Of a stretch of 64,000 nucleotides of DNA, positions 49,276 to 56,863 are shown one piece after another; positions within the stretch are counted from its first letter, which is position 1, and each line of letters opens with the position of its first letter. The DNA lies in contig DHVE01000135.1 of the NCBI GenBank assembly GCA_002412495.1, forward strand, positions 67,138-131,137, written 5' to 3'. Below the pieces are notes generated by a model that had not been told where the DNA came from, ran no database searches, and saw nothing but the letters and a program-made list of their open reading frames with translations. The position numbers and the translations under genes were made by a program. Origin of the DNA: Betaproteobacteria bacterium UBA5216 (lineage in GTDB: Bacteria; Pseudomonadota; Gammaproteobacteria; Burkholderiales; SG8-41).

Positions 49276-50920
49276 AGACATGTTTCTTAAAGGGTTCAAC
49301 ACCAAGCCGCTGCACCACGTCGATAAAACGCTCTTCGGGTGAATCGCGGTGCTCCAAGTAATATTCGATGAGTTTTTCAACCACGTCCGGCACGTCGGCG
49401 CGGGCGAAAGACGGGCCAATCACCTTGCCGAGCGACGCATGATTGCCCTGCGCGCCGCCGATGGAAATTTGATACCACTCCTCGCCGTTTTTATCGACAC
49501 CGAGTATGCCGATGTGGCCGATGTGATGATGGCCGCACGAGTTCATGCAACCGGAGATATTCAGATCCAGCTCGCCGATGTCGTGCACGTAATCGAGATT
49601 CTGAAACCGCTCATCTATCGCCAGCGCCACCGGTATCGACACTGCATTCGCCAGCGAACAGAAGTCGCCGCCGGGACAGGCAATGATATTGGTGATGAGG
49701 CCTATGTTCGGCGTGGCCAGGCCCAGCGCCTTGGCTTCGCGCCACAGGGCGTGCAGTTCGCGCAGTTCGACATCCGGCAGCACCACGTTTTGCTCGTGCG
49801 TGACGCGCAATTCGCCGAAGCTGTAACGATCCGCCAGTTCGGCTATCGCTTCAAGTTGCACATCGGTTACATCGCCAGGCGGCACGCCGGGACGCTTGAG
49901 TGAAAGCGTGACCGCCGCATAACCCGGCACTTTATGCGCATGCACATTGCGGCCATGCCAGCGCTCAAACGCGCCTTCGGCATCCAGATAGGTTTGCAAC
50001 TCGGCATCCTTTTTCGGCAACGCACGGTAAGCCGGCGTGGTGAAGCGTGCCGCGATGCCATCCACCATGTCTTTGGACAGCGTGCCGGGACCATCAACCA
50101 AGTTTGCCCATTCGGCTTCGACTTCATCGCGATACACCGCCAGCGTGCGTTCCTTGACGAGAATCTTGATGCGCGCCTTGTACAGATTATCGCGGCGGCC
50201 ATAGCGGTTATACACACGCAGCACGGCTTCCAGATACGTCAGCAGATGTTTCCACGGCAGAAACTCGCTGATCACTTGCCCGATAATCGGCGTGCGGCCC
50301 ATGCCGCCGCCGACGTACACTTTGAAACCAACTTCGCCCTGTTCATTACGAATGGCCTGTAGCCCGATGTCGTGGAGTTGTATGGCCGCGCGATCTTCGG
50401 TGGCACCCGACACCGCGATCTTGAATTTACGCGGCAGAAACGCGAACTCGGGATGAAACGTAGACCACTGGCGCAGCACCTCCGCCCAAACCAACGGGTT
50501 GACGATTTCGTCGGGCGAAACGCCCGCGAGATGATCAGTGGTGATGTTGCGGATGCAATTACCGCTGGTTTGCACGGCGTGCATTTCGACCGTGGCGAGA
50601 TCGGCCAGGATGTCCGGCACTTGCGCCAATTTGGGCCAGTTGAACTGGATGTTCTGCCGCGTGCTGAAGTGGCCGTAGCCGCGATCATATTTGCGCGCGA
50701 TGTGCGCGAACATGCGCACTTGGGCCGATGACAGCATGCCGTACGGCACCGCCACGCGCAGCATCGGCGCGTGCTTCTGCACATACAAGCCGTTTTGCAA
50801 GCGCAGCGGCCGAAAGTCGTCTTCGGCCAGCGTTCCGGCAAGAAAACGCCGCGTCTGGTCACGAAACTGCGCGACGCGTTCCGCCACAATTTGCTGGTCT
50901 ATATTGTCGTATCTATACAT
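49220..50920 (-). CDS. cysI: assimilatory nitrite/sulfite reductase hemoprotein
   Basis: A 566-residue siroheme/[4Fe-4S] reductase that makes sulfide from sulfite. The cluster cysteines are in ACPGGDFCSLAN (CxxxxxC) and NISGCMNSCGHHH (CxxxC), with the duplicated ferredoxin-like domains (MLRVAVPYGMLSSAQVRMFAHIARKYDRGYGHFSTRQNIQFNW, then VTLSLKRPGVPPGDVTDVQLEAIAEL). It uses a ferredoxin- or flavoprotein-type partner, not shown here. ATG 50920 is directly preceded by an AT-rich motif copy. cysB is divergent and CysB is a known activator of this gene. Confidence 0.94.
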   Translation of the reverse strand: MYRYDNIDQQIVAERVAQFRDQTRRFLAGTLAEDDFRPLRLQNGLYVQKHAPMLRVAVPYGMLSSAQVRMFAHIARKYDRGYGHFSTRQNIQFNWPKLAQVPDILADLATVEMHAVQTSGNCIRNITTDHLAGVSPDEIVNPLVWAEVLRQWSTFHPEFAFLPRKFKIAVSGATEDRAAIQLHDIGLQAIRNEQGEVGFKVYVGGGMGRTPIIGQVISEFLPWKHLLTYLEAVLRVYNRYGRRDNLYKARIKILVKERTLAVYRDEVEAEWANLVDGPGTLSKDMVDGIAARFTTPAYRALPKKDAELQTYLDAEGAFERWHGRNVHAHKVPGYAAVTLSLKRPGVPPGDVTDVQLEAIAELADRYSFGELRVTHEQNVVLPDVELRELHALWREAKALGLATPNIGLITNIIACPGGDFCSLANAVSIPVALAIDERFQNLDYVHDIGELDLNISGCMNSCGHHHIGHIGILGVDKNGEEWYQISIGGAQGNHASLGKVIGPSFARADVPDVVEKLIEYYLEHRDSPEERFIDVVQRLGVEPFKKHVYGNSDKKQAHRPRQLATT

Positions 50921-51072
50921 AACTATTTGTTTTTAAATGTTATTTATGCCTAACAAGGCCTTGCGTAGCCGCAATTCCGGCCGGGTTGCGATGATCCCCG
51001 AAGTCTTATATTCTGTAAACGGCTATTTTTAAACTTATTTATACGTTTTTTACATATAGCGTTAACAACGCG
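50921..51072. promoter_or_regulatory. AT-rich divergent promoter region cysI/cysB
   Basis: About 150 bases, much more AT-rich than the genes. It holds one AT-rich motif copy (ATTTAAAAACAAATAGTTATG, reading toward cysI) and repeated TTTTTAAACTTATTTATACGT on the other side. A CysB operator is expected here by analogy, but I could not define it. Confidence 0.5.
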
Positions 51073-52035
51073 ATGAACCTGCAACAGCTCCGGGCGGTGC
51101 GCGAAGCCTCCCACCAGAAATTCAATTTGACCGTGGTCGCCGAGGTGTTGCACACCACGCAGCCCGCGATCAGCCGGCAAATTCGCGAACTGGAACAAGA
51201 ACTGGGCGTTGAACTTTTCACACGGCACGGCAAGCGACTGACGGGGCACACCAGCGCGGGTCGCGAAATCGTGCCCATCGTGGAACGACTGCTACAGGAG
51301 CAGGCCAATCTGCGCACCGCCGCGGCGGATTTCAAAAGCCGAGATGCGGGCGAATTGGTGGTGGCCACCACGCACACGCAGGCGCGCTACGCGCTGCCGC
51401 GCGTGGTGGCACAGTTCCGCAAGAAATTTCCGCAGGTGAAACTCGCGTTTCATCAATCCGAACCGCAACGCATCGTAGACGCGGTGCGCAGCGGCGAAGC
51501 CGACATCGGCATCGCCACCGAATCGCTCGCGCGCGCCACCGACCTGCTGAGTTTTCCGTGTTACACATGGAATCACGTGATCGTCACGCCCGTGGATCAC
51601 CCGCTGGCCCGAATCGCGCGCCCGACACTGGCGGACGTGGCCGCATACCCGATCGTTACCTATGAAGTCATTTTCACTGGCCGCCCGCACATCGACGAAG
51701 CCTTCGCGCGCGCCAACGTGCGGCCCGACATCGTGCTCACCGCGCTCGATTCCGACGTGATCAAAACCTATGTCCGCGAGGGCCTCGGTATCGGCATCAT
51801 CGCCGCGATGGCGTTCGATGCGCGCACCGACGGCGACTTGCGCGCCATCGACGCCGCGCATTTGTTCGCCAGCAACGTCACGCGGCTGGCGATCCGGCGC
51901 GGCGTCGAACTGCGTTCGTATTGCTACGATTTCATCGAGTTGTTCGCGCCCACGCTGACGCGTGCGACGATTACCCAGGCACTGCGGCTGAGTGATGCCG
52001 GCACCGCTGACGGGGCGCGGGAATACAGTATCTGA
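51073..52035 (+). CDS. cysB: LysR-family regulator CysB
   Basis: A 320-residue regulator of sulfur assimilation. The winged HTH is MNLQQLRAVREASHQKFNLTVVAEVLHTTQPAISRQIRELEQELGVELFTRHGKRLTG, closely similar to CysB/Cbl. The effector domain has VVATTHTQARYALPRVVAQFRKKFPQVKLAFHQSEPQ and TYEVIFTGRPHIDEAF, and the C-terminal conserved tail is present. It is divergent from cysI and probably activates it in response to sulfur starvation. Confidence 0.94.
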   Translation: MNLQQLRAVREASHQKFNLTVVAEVLHTTQPAISRQIRELEQELGVELFTRHGKRLTGHTSAGREIVPIVERLLQEQANLRTAAADFKSRDAGELVVATTHTQARYALPRVVAQFRKKFPQVKLAFHQSEPQRIVDAVRSGEADIGIATESLARATDLLSFPCYTWNHVIVTPVDHPLARIARPTLADVAAYPIVTYEVIFTGRPHIDEAFARANVRPDIVLTALDSDVIKTYVREGLGIGIIAAMAFDARTDGDLRAIDAAHLFASNVTRLAIRRGVELRSYCYDFIELFAPTLTRATITQALRLSDAGTADGAREYSI

Positions 52036-52143
52036 TGCGAATTTCTCTCGCGTGGGAACGTACCGGCAAGTCAATAGCTCTAATTCAGGGTGTCGCGATT
52101 TTATTCAATTTCACAAAATTGTCGTCTGCAAGGAACGTACACC

Positions 52144-52680
52144 ATGAATACGCCTCAAAAATGGATGATGCGTCTGCTCGTAATCGCAAGCATCTCAGTA
52201 TTGACAGCTGGCCCTGCGGCAGCCCAACCGTATGGCAAAGGCCACGACAAGAACGCCCGGGCCGAACAACGTCGCGATGATCACAGGGACAATCGCCAGG
52301 ACGACCGCAAAGATGCGCGTCCGGATGATCGCCGACACAGCCCGCCACCCGTGCTGACACCGGGAATGGGTGTATATTTCGCCGACACGCATCGCGCGCA
52401 TATACGCGAGTACTATGGCGACTCGCATCGCCGCGGGCATTGCCCGCCCGGCCTGGCCAAACGAAACAATGGTTGCATGCCCTACGGCCAAGCGAAGAAG
52501 TGGCAGATGGGCCGGCCACTACCGCGCGAAGTGATCTACTACGAAGTGCCACAGCCGCTGGTGGTTCAATTAGGCATACCGCCCGCTGGCTACCGTTATG
52601 TGCGCGTCGCCGCAGATATACTGCTGATCGCGCTCGGCACGGGCATCGTGTACGACGCGATACAAGACTTGGGACGATAG
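52144..52680 (+). CDS. exported RcnB-like protein
   Basis: A 178-residue protein with signal peptide (MRLLVIASISVLTAGPAAA-like leader). A hydrophilic, Asp/Arg/His-rich segment (ARAEQRRDDHRDNRQDDRKDARPDD) follows, then a compact C-terminal domain with GHCPPGLAKRNNGCMPYGQAKKW and LGIPPAGYRYVRVAADILLIALGTGIVYDAI. The C-terminal part fits the RcnB family of periplasmic proteins linked to Ni/Co homeostasis or envelope stress, but here with no adjacent metal genes. Two cysteines may form a disulfide. Start ATG 52144. Confidence 0.72.
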   Translation: MNTPQKWMMRLLVIASISVLTAGPAAAQPYGKGHDKNARAEQRRDDHRDNRQDDRKDARPDDRRHSPPPVLTPGMGVYFADTHRAHIREYYGDSHRRGHCPPGLAKRNNGCMPYGQAKKWQMGRPLPREVIYYEVPQPLVVQLGIPPAGYRYVRVAADILLIALGTGIVYDAIQDLGR

Positions 52681-52876
52681 CGTTGGGAGGACAGTTTCGG
52701 TGCGATGGCCCGACACTCGATACTTGCGTACGCGCCTGTTTTTGCTAAAGCCGAAGCACATCGCGCCCCGGCCGTGTCGGTCACCCTGGCCGCAATAGTA
52801 ACCACCACCTTGACCCATACACCATTTTCACCGCCCACCATGCCCGATGAATCATCACCAATGCGCTGCTCCTGCG
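52681..52876. other. intergenic region without supported gene
   Basis: About 200 bases between two convergent genes. Short frames exist on both strands but lack recognisable motifs or ribosome sites. No terminator-like hairpin with a T-run was seen. Confidence 0.4.
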
Positions 52877-53854
52877 CTACGGCAAGTTCGTATGGGGCGC
52901 AGCTACCGCGTGATTCGACACCACTTCCAGCACGAGCTTGCGCCCGGCGTTAAACAACTCGGTACGCACCACCGCGATGTTGCGGCCACTTTGCAGTATT
53001 GTTGAACGCGCCGTGACCACCTTGCCCTGACCTGGGCTGATGTACCACGCCGACGCGCCGGTGAGTATCGGATGTTCCGGCACCGCGGCTTCCGCCGTGA
53101 CCAGCGCGGTGTTGATCGACAAGCCGCCCTGCACATGACCGACGCGGTTGCCGACGTGCATGCCCACTGGCAGTCTGCCGAGGGCGCCGTTCGGCGTGCG
53201 TTTAACCACCGGGTTCCACAGGCTCGTCAGCAAGTCACCGTGCTGCGCAACACGCAGTGCCTTTTCCACGCGACGCACCACATCTTTTTCAGCGGCGTCG
53301 AGTTCGCTTTTTTTCAGCAACGGCAATTGCGCGCCGTCCGGCCCGCCTTCCCACGGCAGGCCATACATGGTCATGCCCTTGGGCGCGGGCGGCGACACCC
53401 ACGCGCCCGACATGCGCATCACTTCGCGGCCGCCACACTGGATGCGCCCCGCCGCGACACTTTCCGGCAGCGCGGTGCGTGGTGAAAAGCCGCTGCCGCG
53501 TCCGCTGATTTCCAGGGTGCCGCGCGCGGGCTCGCCGGTGAATTCCACGCGCAGCATCAGCGTGGCAGTGCGCACGTTCGGATCGATATGCACGCGATTT
53601 GCCGCCGCCAGCGCCATGTCCGCCGAAAACAGCATCGCCGCGCGATGCACGATGCCGTCCGCGTTGGTGCAATGCGGTTCGGCCGCGACGGTAAATTCAA
53701 CGCCGTCTTTCTCGTAACGCCGTGGCGTAAAACCGAGAAAATATCCGGCGAAATGCATGCCCGGTGCGCGGTTACTGGAGATCGAGCGCATCACGTGGCG
53801 ACGTATGAAATCGGTATCTTGCGGGCTGAAACTCAAAGCGCGTCCTTTATCCAA
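52877..53854 (-). CDS. double-hotdog thioesterase-like protein
   Basis: A 325-residue protein that appears to contain two hotdog-type domains (about residues 30-150 and 195-320). Segments such as GIVHRAAMLFSADMALAAANRV and VGHVQGGLSINTALVTAEAAVP fit the PaaI-like acyl-CoA thioesterase pattern, with HAGG-like loop VQGGL. The start is uncertain: TTG 53854 lies just beyond the AT-rich motif. It is upstream of nothing co-directional except gpsA on the other side of a short spacer. Substrate unknown. Confidence 0.7.
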   Translation of the reverse strand: MDKGRALSFSPQDTDFIRRHVMRSISSNRAPGMHFAGYFLGFTPRRYEKDGVEFTVAAEPHCTNADGIVHRAAMLFSADMALAAANRVHIDPNVRTATLMLRVEFTGEPARGTLEISGRGSGFSPRTALPESVAAGRIQCGGREVMRMSGAWVSPPAPKGMTMYGLPWEGGPDGAQLPLLKKSELDAAEKDVVRRVEKALRVAQHGDLLTSLWNPVVKRTPNGALGRLPVGMHVGNRVGHVQGGLSINTALVTAEAAVPEHPILTGASAWYISPGQGKVVTARSTILQSGRNIAVVRTELFNAGRKLVLEVVSNHAVAAPHTNLP

Positions 53855-53876
53855 TTATTTGTTTTTGCGAAGTGAA

Positions 53877-54857
53877 TTACTCAGGCTTTGAGTCACGCGC
53901 AAGCAATTCGCGCGCCACTTGCGCGGCCGATTGCGGCGCATCCAGCACGCGGCACACCGCGTCGGTGATCGGCATGTCAATGCCGCGCTGCCTGGCAATA
54001 CGCGCGACTTCACGCGCGCTGTACACGCCTTCTGCAACATGGCCGAGTTCGGCCAGTATGCCGTCGAGCGCCTTGCCTAGCGCCAGCATCAATCCGACAC
54101 GCCGGTTACGCGACAGATCCCCCGTGCAGGTGAGAATCAAATCCCCCACGCCCGCGAGGCCCATGAAGGTTTCCGCGCGCCCGCCCAATGCCACGCCGAG
54201 CCGCGAGACTTCAGCGAGCCCGCGCGTCATCAGCGCGGCGCGCGCGTTTAATCCCAATTGCAACCCATCGCAAATGCCGGTGGCGATTGCCATCACGTTT
54301 TTGACAGCACCCGCGACTTCCACGCCCACCACATCGTTGCTGGAATATACGCGCAACGAGCCGCCATGCAGTTCACGCGCGGTGACGCTTGCAAACGCGA
54401 TATCAGACGATGCCAGCGTCAGCGCAGTGGGCTGCCCGCGCGCCACCTCTTCGGCAAAGCTCGGGCCGGACAATACGCCGCAAATCGCCAGCGGCAATTC
54501 CTCGGCACACACTTGGTGCGGCAACAACGCGTGTTCGCGCTCGAAGCCCTTGCACAGCCACACCACCGGCGCCTTGCACGCGGCGGATTTCAGGCGACGC
54601 AAGGTGTCGCGCAATCCCGCCGTGGTGGTCGCCGCCAGCACCAGCGCTGCATCGTGCAACGCCACGCTCACATCGGCGGTCACCACGACCGGCGCGGGCA
54701 AAACAATCTCCGGAAGATAGCGGCTGTTAAGGCGGCTCGATTGCAGCGCCGCGGCCTGCCCGGCATCGCGCGCCCACAAGGTAACCGGGTGGCGCGCCGC
54801 CAGATGAACCGAGATCGCGGTGCCCCATGCGCCCGCGCCGAGGACGGCGATATTCAC
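53877..54857 (-). CDS. gpsA: glycerol-3-phosphate dehydrogenase (NAD(P)+)
   Basis: A 326-residue enzyme making sn-glycerol-3-phosphate for phospholipids. The nucleotide motif is MNIAVLGAGAWGTAISVHLA. Others: VWLCKGFEREHALLPHQV, LSGPSFAEEVARGQPTA, and GAVKNVMAIATGICDGLQLGLNARAALMTRGLAEVSRLG with the catalytic Lys. It belongs to the leftward grx-secB-SH3-gpsA set, an order conserved in betaproteobacteria. Confidence 0.96.
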   Translation of the reverse strand: MNIAVLGAGAWGTAISVHLAARHPVTLWARDAGQAAALQSSRLNSRYLPEIVLPAPVVVTADVSVALHDAALVLAATTTAGLRDTLRRLKSAACKAPVVWLCKGFEREHALLPHQVCAEELPLAICGVLSGPSFAEEVARGQPTALTLASSDIAFASVTARELHGGSLRVYSSNDVVGVEVAGAVKNVMAIATGICDGLQLGLNARAALMTRGLAEVSRLGVALGGRAETFMGLAGVGDLILTCTGDLSRNRRVGLMLALGKALDGILAELGHVAEGVYSAREVARIARQRGIDMPITDAVCRVLDAPQSAAQVARELLARDSKPE

Positions 54858-54998
54858 TTTTTGAAGGATGAAAACAAGCGTGTTTCGCGGTACATTATCG
54901 CTGTCGGCGCATGGCAGATGACAAACAACGGTTGGATACGCTGGCTGCTCACGCGCCGCCTGTTTTTATCCGTCATCCTTCCGCCTTCATCCTTGCTC

Positions 54999-55463
54999 TT
55001 AACCGCCCCACACCTGCGATGCCCGCACAAAGCCCGACACGCCGTCGCGGTGACGCACGCGCAGCCAGCCGCCCGGCACCACGTCGCTTAATTCCATCAC
55101 CACATTTTGCTGCGCCTGGAATGTCACGGGCGCATTATCATCGGCCGCCTGCCGCACTTGCGCAAGCGGCGACTTCACCATCACCGTGCGCAGCTTCGCC
55201 GATACCTGCTTGGCGTTGATCCAGCTCAACGCGCCGTTCGCGTCGCGCACCTTGACCCAGCCTTCCACCGTGACGATGACTTCCAGCGGATAACCCTGGC
55301 TCACCACGAACAGTTTCTTGGATTGCGCGGAAGGCGCGTCGTAGAGCACGGCGGCTTCATCCGTGACCGCGCGAAACTCGGCGGCTTGCGCGCCGGCACA
55401 CATCATCAAGCCCGCCACCACGCAGGCCCGCAACGCTGCAAACCCCTTCGTGGCCACGGGCAC
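54999..55463 (-). CDS. exported bacterial SH3-domain protein
   Basis: A 154-residue protein with signal peptide (GFAALRACVVAGLMMCAGAQA). It carries SH3b-like repeats: VLYDAPSAQSKKLFVVSQGYPLEVIVTVEGWVKVRDANGALSWINAKQ and LSDVVPGGWLRVRHRDGVSGFVRASQVWG. Such domains bind cell-wall or protein ligands. It is 2 bases from secB and upstream of gpsA in the same direction, a common arrangement. The specific role is unknown. Confidence 0.85.
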   Translation of the reverse strand: MPVATKGFAALRACVVAGLMMCAGAQAAEFRAVTDEAAVLYDAPSAQSKKLFVVSQGYPLEVIVTVEGWVKVRDANGALSWINAKQVSAKLRTVMVKSPLAQVRQAADDNAPVTFQAQQNVVMELSDVVPGGWLRVRHRDGVSGFVRASQVWGG

Positions 55464-55465
55464 GC

Positions 55466-55963
55466 TTAGTTCACCTGCGAGGGCGCCACGCCGGATTCCG
55501 CGTCACGCTGCTGTTGCGATTGCATGAAAATCTGGCTGAAATCCATGTGCTGCAAGATCACCGGCGGGAAACCAGCGCTCGACACCGCGCTCGACACGGC
55601 TTCGCGCGCATAGGGCAACAGCGTGGTCGGGCACAAAATGCCGAGCACGCCGTCGAGATCCTGCGGCGCGAGGTTGCGAATGTGGAAAAGACCCGCCTGC
55701 GCAACCTCCACGAGAAATATGGTGCGCTCGCCTGCTTTTGCGGTAACCGTGGCGGTCAGCACCACCTCGTACAGCGCGCCCTGTTCCACCACCGAAGCGC
55801 CGTTGTGGATGTTGATTTCAATCTGCGGCTGTTCGCTCGACATAAATACCGCCGGCGCGCCCGGCACTTCGAGCGACATGTCCTTCACGTATATTTTTTC
55901 AATGCTGAATATCGCCTGCTGTGCCGCTGCATCATTGGATGCGGGTTGCGTTTGTTCGCTCAT
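55466..55963 (-). CDS. secB: protein-export chaperone SecB
   Basis: A 165-residue acidic tetrameric chaperone that holds preproteins for SecA. Conserved segments: FSIEKIYVKDMSLEVPGAP, QIEINIHNGASVVEQGALYEVVLTATVTAK, FLVEVAQAGLFHIRNL, GILCPTTLLPYAREAVSSAVSSAGFPPVILQHMDFSQIFMQ. It lies downstream of the glutaredoxin selenoprotein, as in many betaproteobacteria. Confidence 0.96.
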   Translation of the reverse strand: MSEQTQPASNDAAAQQAIFSIEKIYVKDMSLEVPGAPAVFMSSEQPQIEINIHNGASVVEQGALYEVVLTATVTAKAGERTIFLVEVAQAGLFHIRNLAPQDLDGVLGILCPTTLLPYAREAVSSAVSSAGFPPVILQHMDFSQIFMQSQQQRDAESGVAPSQVN

Positions 55964-56076
55964 GGCGTGCTTTCTGCGTGTGCTTTCTGATTCGGGTTTC
56001 GGGTGTAGTGGCGATGCGCTTTTATTAAATCCGCACCGCCACGCTATCGCGCTGCCTTCGGGCCAGGCAAGTTAAA

Positions 56077-56334
56077 TCATTTGGCCAGCAAGGGATCCAG
56101 TCCGCCGGCGCGATCCAGCGCGGACAAGTCATCGTAGCCGCCGACATGCGTGTCGCCGATGTAAATTTGCGGCACGGTGCGCCGTCCGGTTTTTTCCATC
56201 ATTTCGGTTCTGCGCGCGGGATCGCGATCAATATAAATTTTCTCGATTTCCGTTACGCCTTTCTTTGCCAGTAGCCGCTCCGCGGTTACGCAGTACGGTC
56301 AAACCGCGGTGCTGTACATCAATACCTTTGCCAT
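56077..56334 (-). CDS. grxC: glutaredoxin 3 selenoprotein with in-frame UGA (Sec12)
   Basis: An 85-residue glutaredoxin with TGA at 56301-56299 at the first active-site position. It reads MAKVLMYSTAV-Sec-PYCVTAERLLAKKGV, where ordinary GrxC has Cys-Pro-Tyr-Cys. The rest is intact: the cis-Pro TVPQIYIGDTHVGGYDDLSALDRAGGLDPLL, including the glutathione-binding GGYDDL, then TGA stop at 56077-56079. A hairpin lies after the UGA. It sits between secB and rhodanese, exactly where grxC normally lies in betaproteobacteria, so it is a true orthologue rather than a pseudogene. Expected role: glutathione-dependent reduction of disulfides, with a more nucleophilic selenium site. Confidence 0.92.
56271..56289 (-). 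promoter_or_regulatory. predicted bacterial SECIS hairpin of grxC
   Basis: In the mRNA GUA-A-CCGC-GGA-GCGG-C-UAC pairs with one A-C mismatch. The loop GGA begins 17 nt after the UGA and has G in its first two positions, as in bacterial SECIS elements. Confidence 0.7.
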
Positions 56335-56365
56335 GATGTTTCCGTTTTATAGGGTGATTAAGAAA

Positions 56366-56797
56366 TTACTTTTCGAGCGGCATGCCGGCCTGCACCCAGC
56401 CACTGATGCCGCCGCGCAGCGCCACCACATCCGCAAAGCCCTGCTTGCGCAAACTATCGACCACGGACGCTGACCGGCGACCGCTGGCGCAACTGACGAT
56501 CACGGGTTTCGATTTGAATTTTTCCAGCTCTTTCATGCGTTCTTCAAGCTGCTTTTCAGGGATATGGCGTGCATTGGTGATGTGGCCGCCAGCGTATTCC
56601 GTGTCATCGCGCACGTCCAGCACCACGGCGTCCTTGCGATTAATCAGCATCACGGCGTCGGTGGGACCCACCTCGACGGACGCGCGCACGCCACGCGTGA
56701 ACAGCGGAAACAACAGCATGCCACCGGACACCACGGCCAGCCCGAACAACACCATGTTCATCGGGCTTTTCTGCAAGAAAACGAAAAACTGCTCCAA
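56366..56797 (-). CDS. membrane-anchored rhodanese-like protein
   Basis: A 143-residue protein with an N-terminal helix (PMNMVLFGLAVVSGGMLLFPL) and a rhodanese domain: AVMLINRKDAVVLDVRDDTEYAGGHITNARHIP, active site VIVSCASGRRSASV with Cys. Position between grxC and gpmI is conserved. The start is TTG 56797 behind AGGAGTTCGCC; the open frame extends far upstream because gpmI lies on the other strand. Likely a sulfur-transfer or redox role. Confidence 0.88.
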   Translation of the reverse strand: MEQFFVFLQKSPMNMVLFGLAVVSGGMLLFPLFTRGVRASVEVGPTDAVMLINRKDAVVLDVRDDTEYAGGHITNARHIPEKQLEERMKELEKFKSKPVIVSCASGRRSASVVDSLRKQGFADVVALRGGISGWVQAGMPLEK

Positions 56798-56863
56798 GGC
56801 GAACTCCTGAAATGGGCTAGAATTATACCGTATGCGACCAGCTAAATATTTTCCAAGAAAAAC

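Noticed and set aside
52596..52841. Small minus-strand frame in the gap after the RcnB-like gene
   Set aside because: No ribosome site, no conserved pattern, overlaps the end of the neighbouring gene.
16113..56334. UGA recoded as tryptophan (alternative code)
   Set aside because: UGA acts as a normal stop in many genes here (ATGA overlaps, grxC end), tryptophan is coded by UGG, and all in-frame UGAs fall on redox-cysteine positions.
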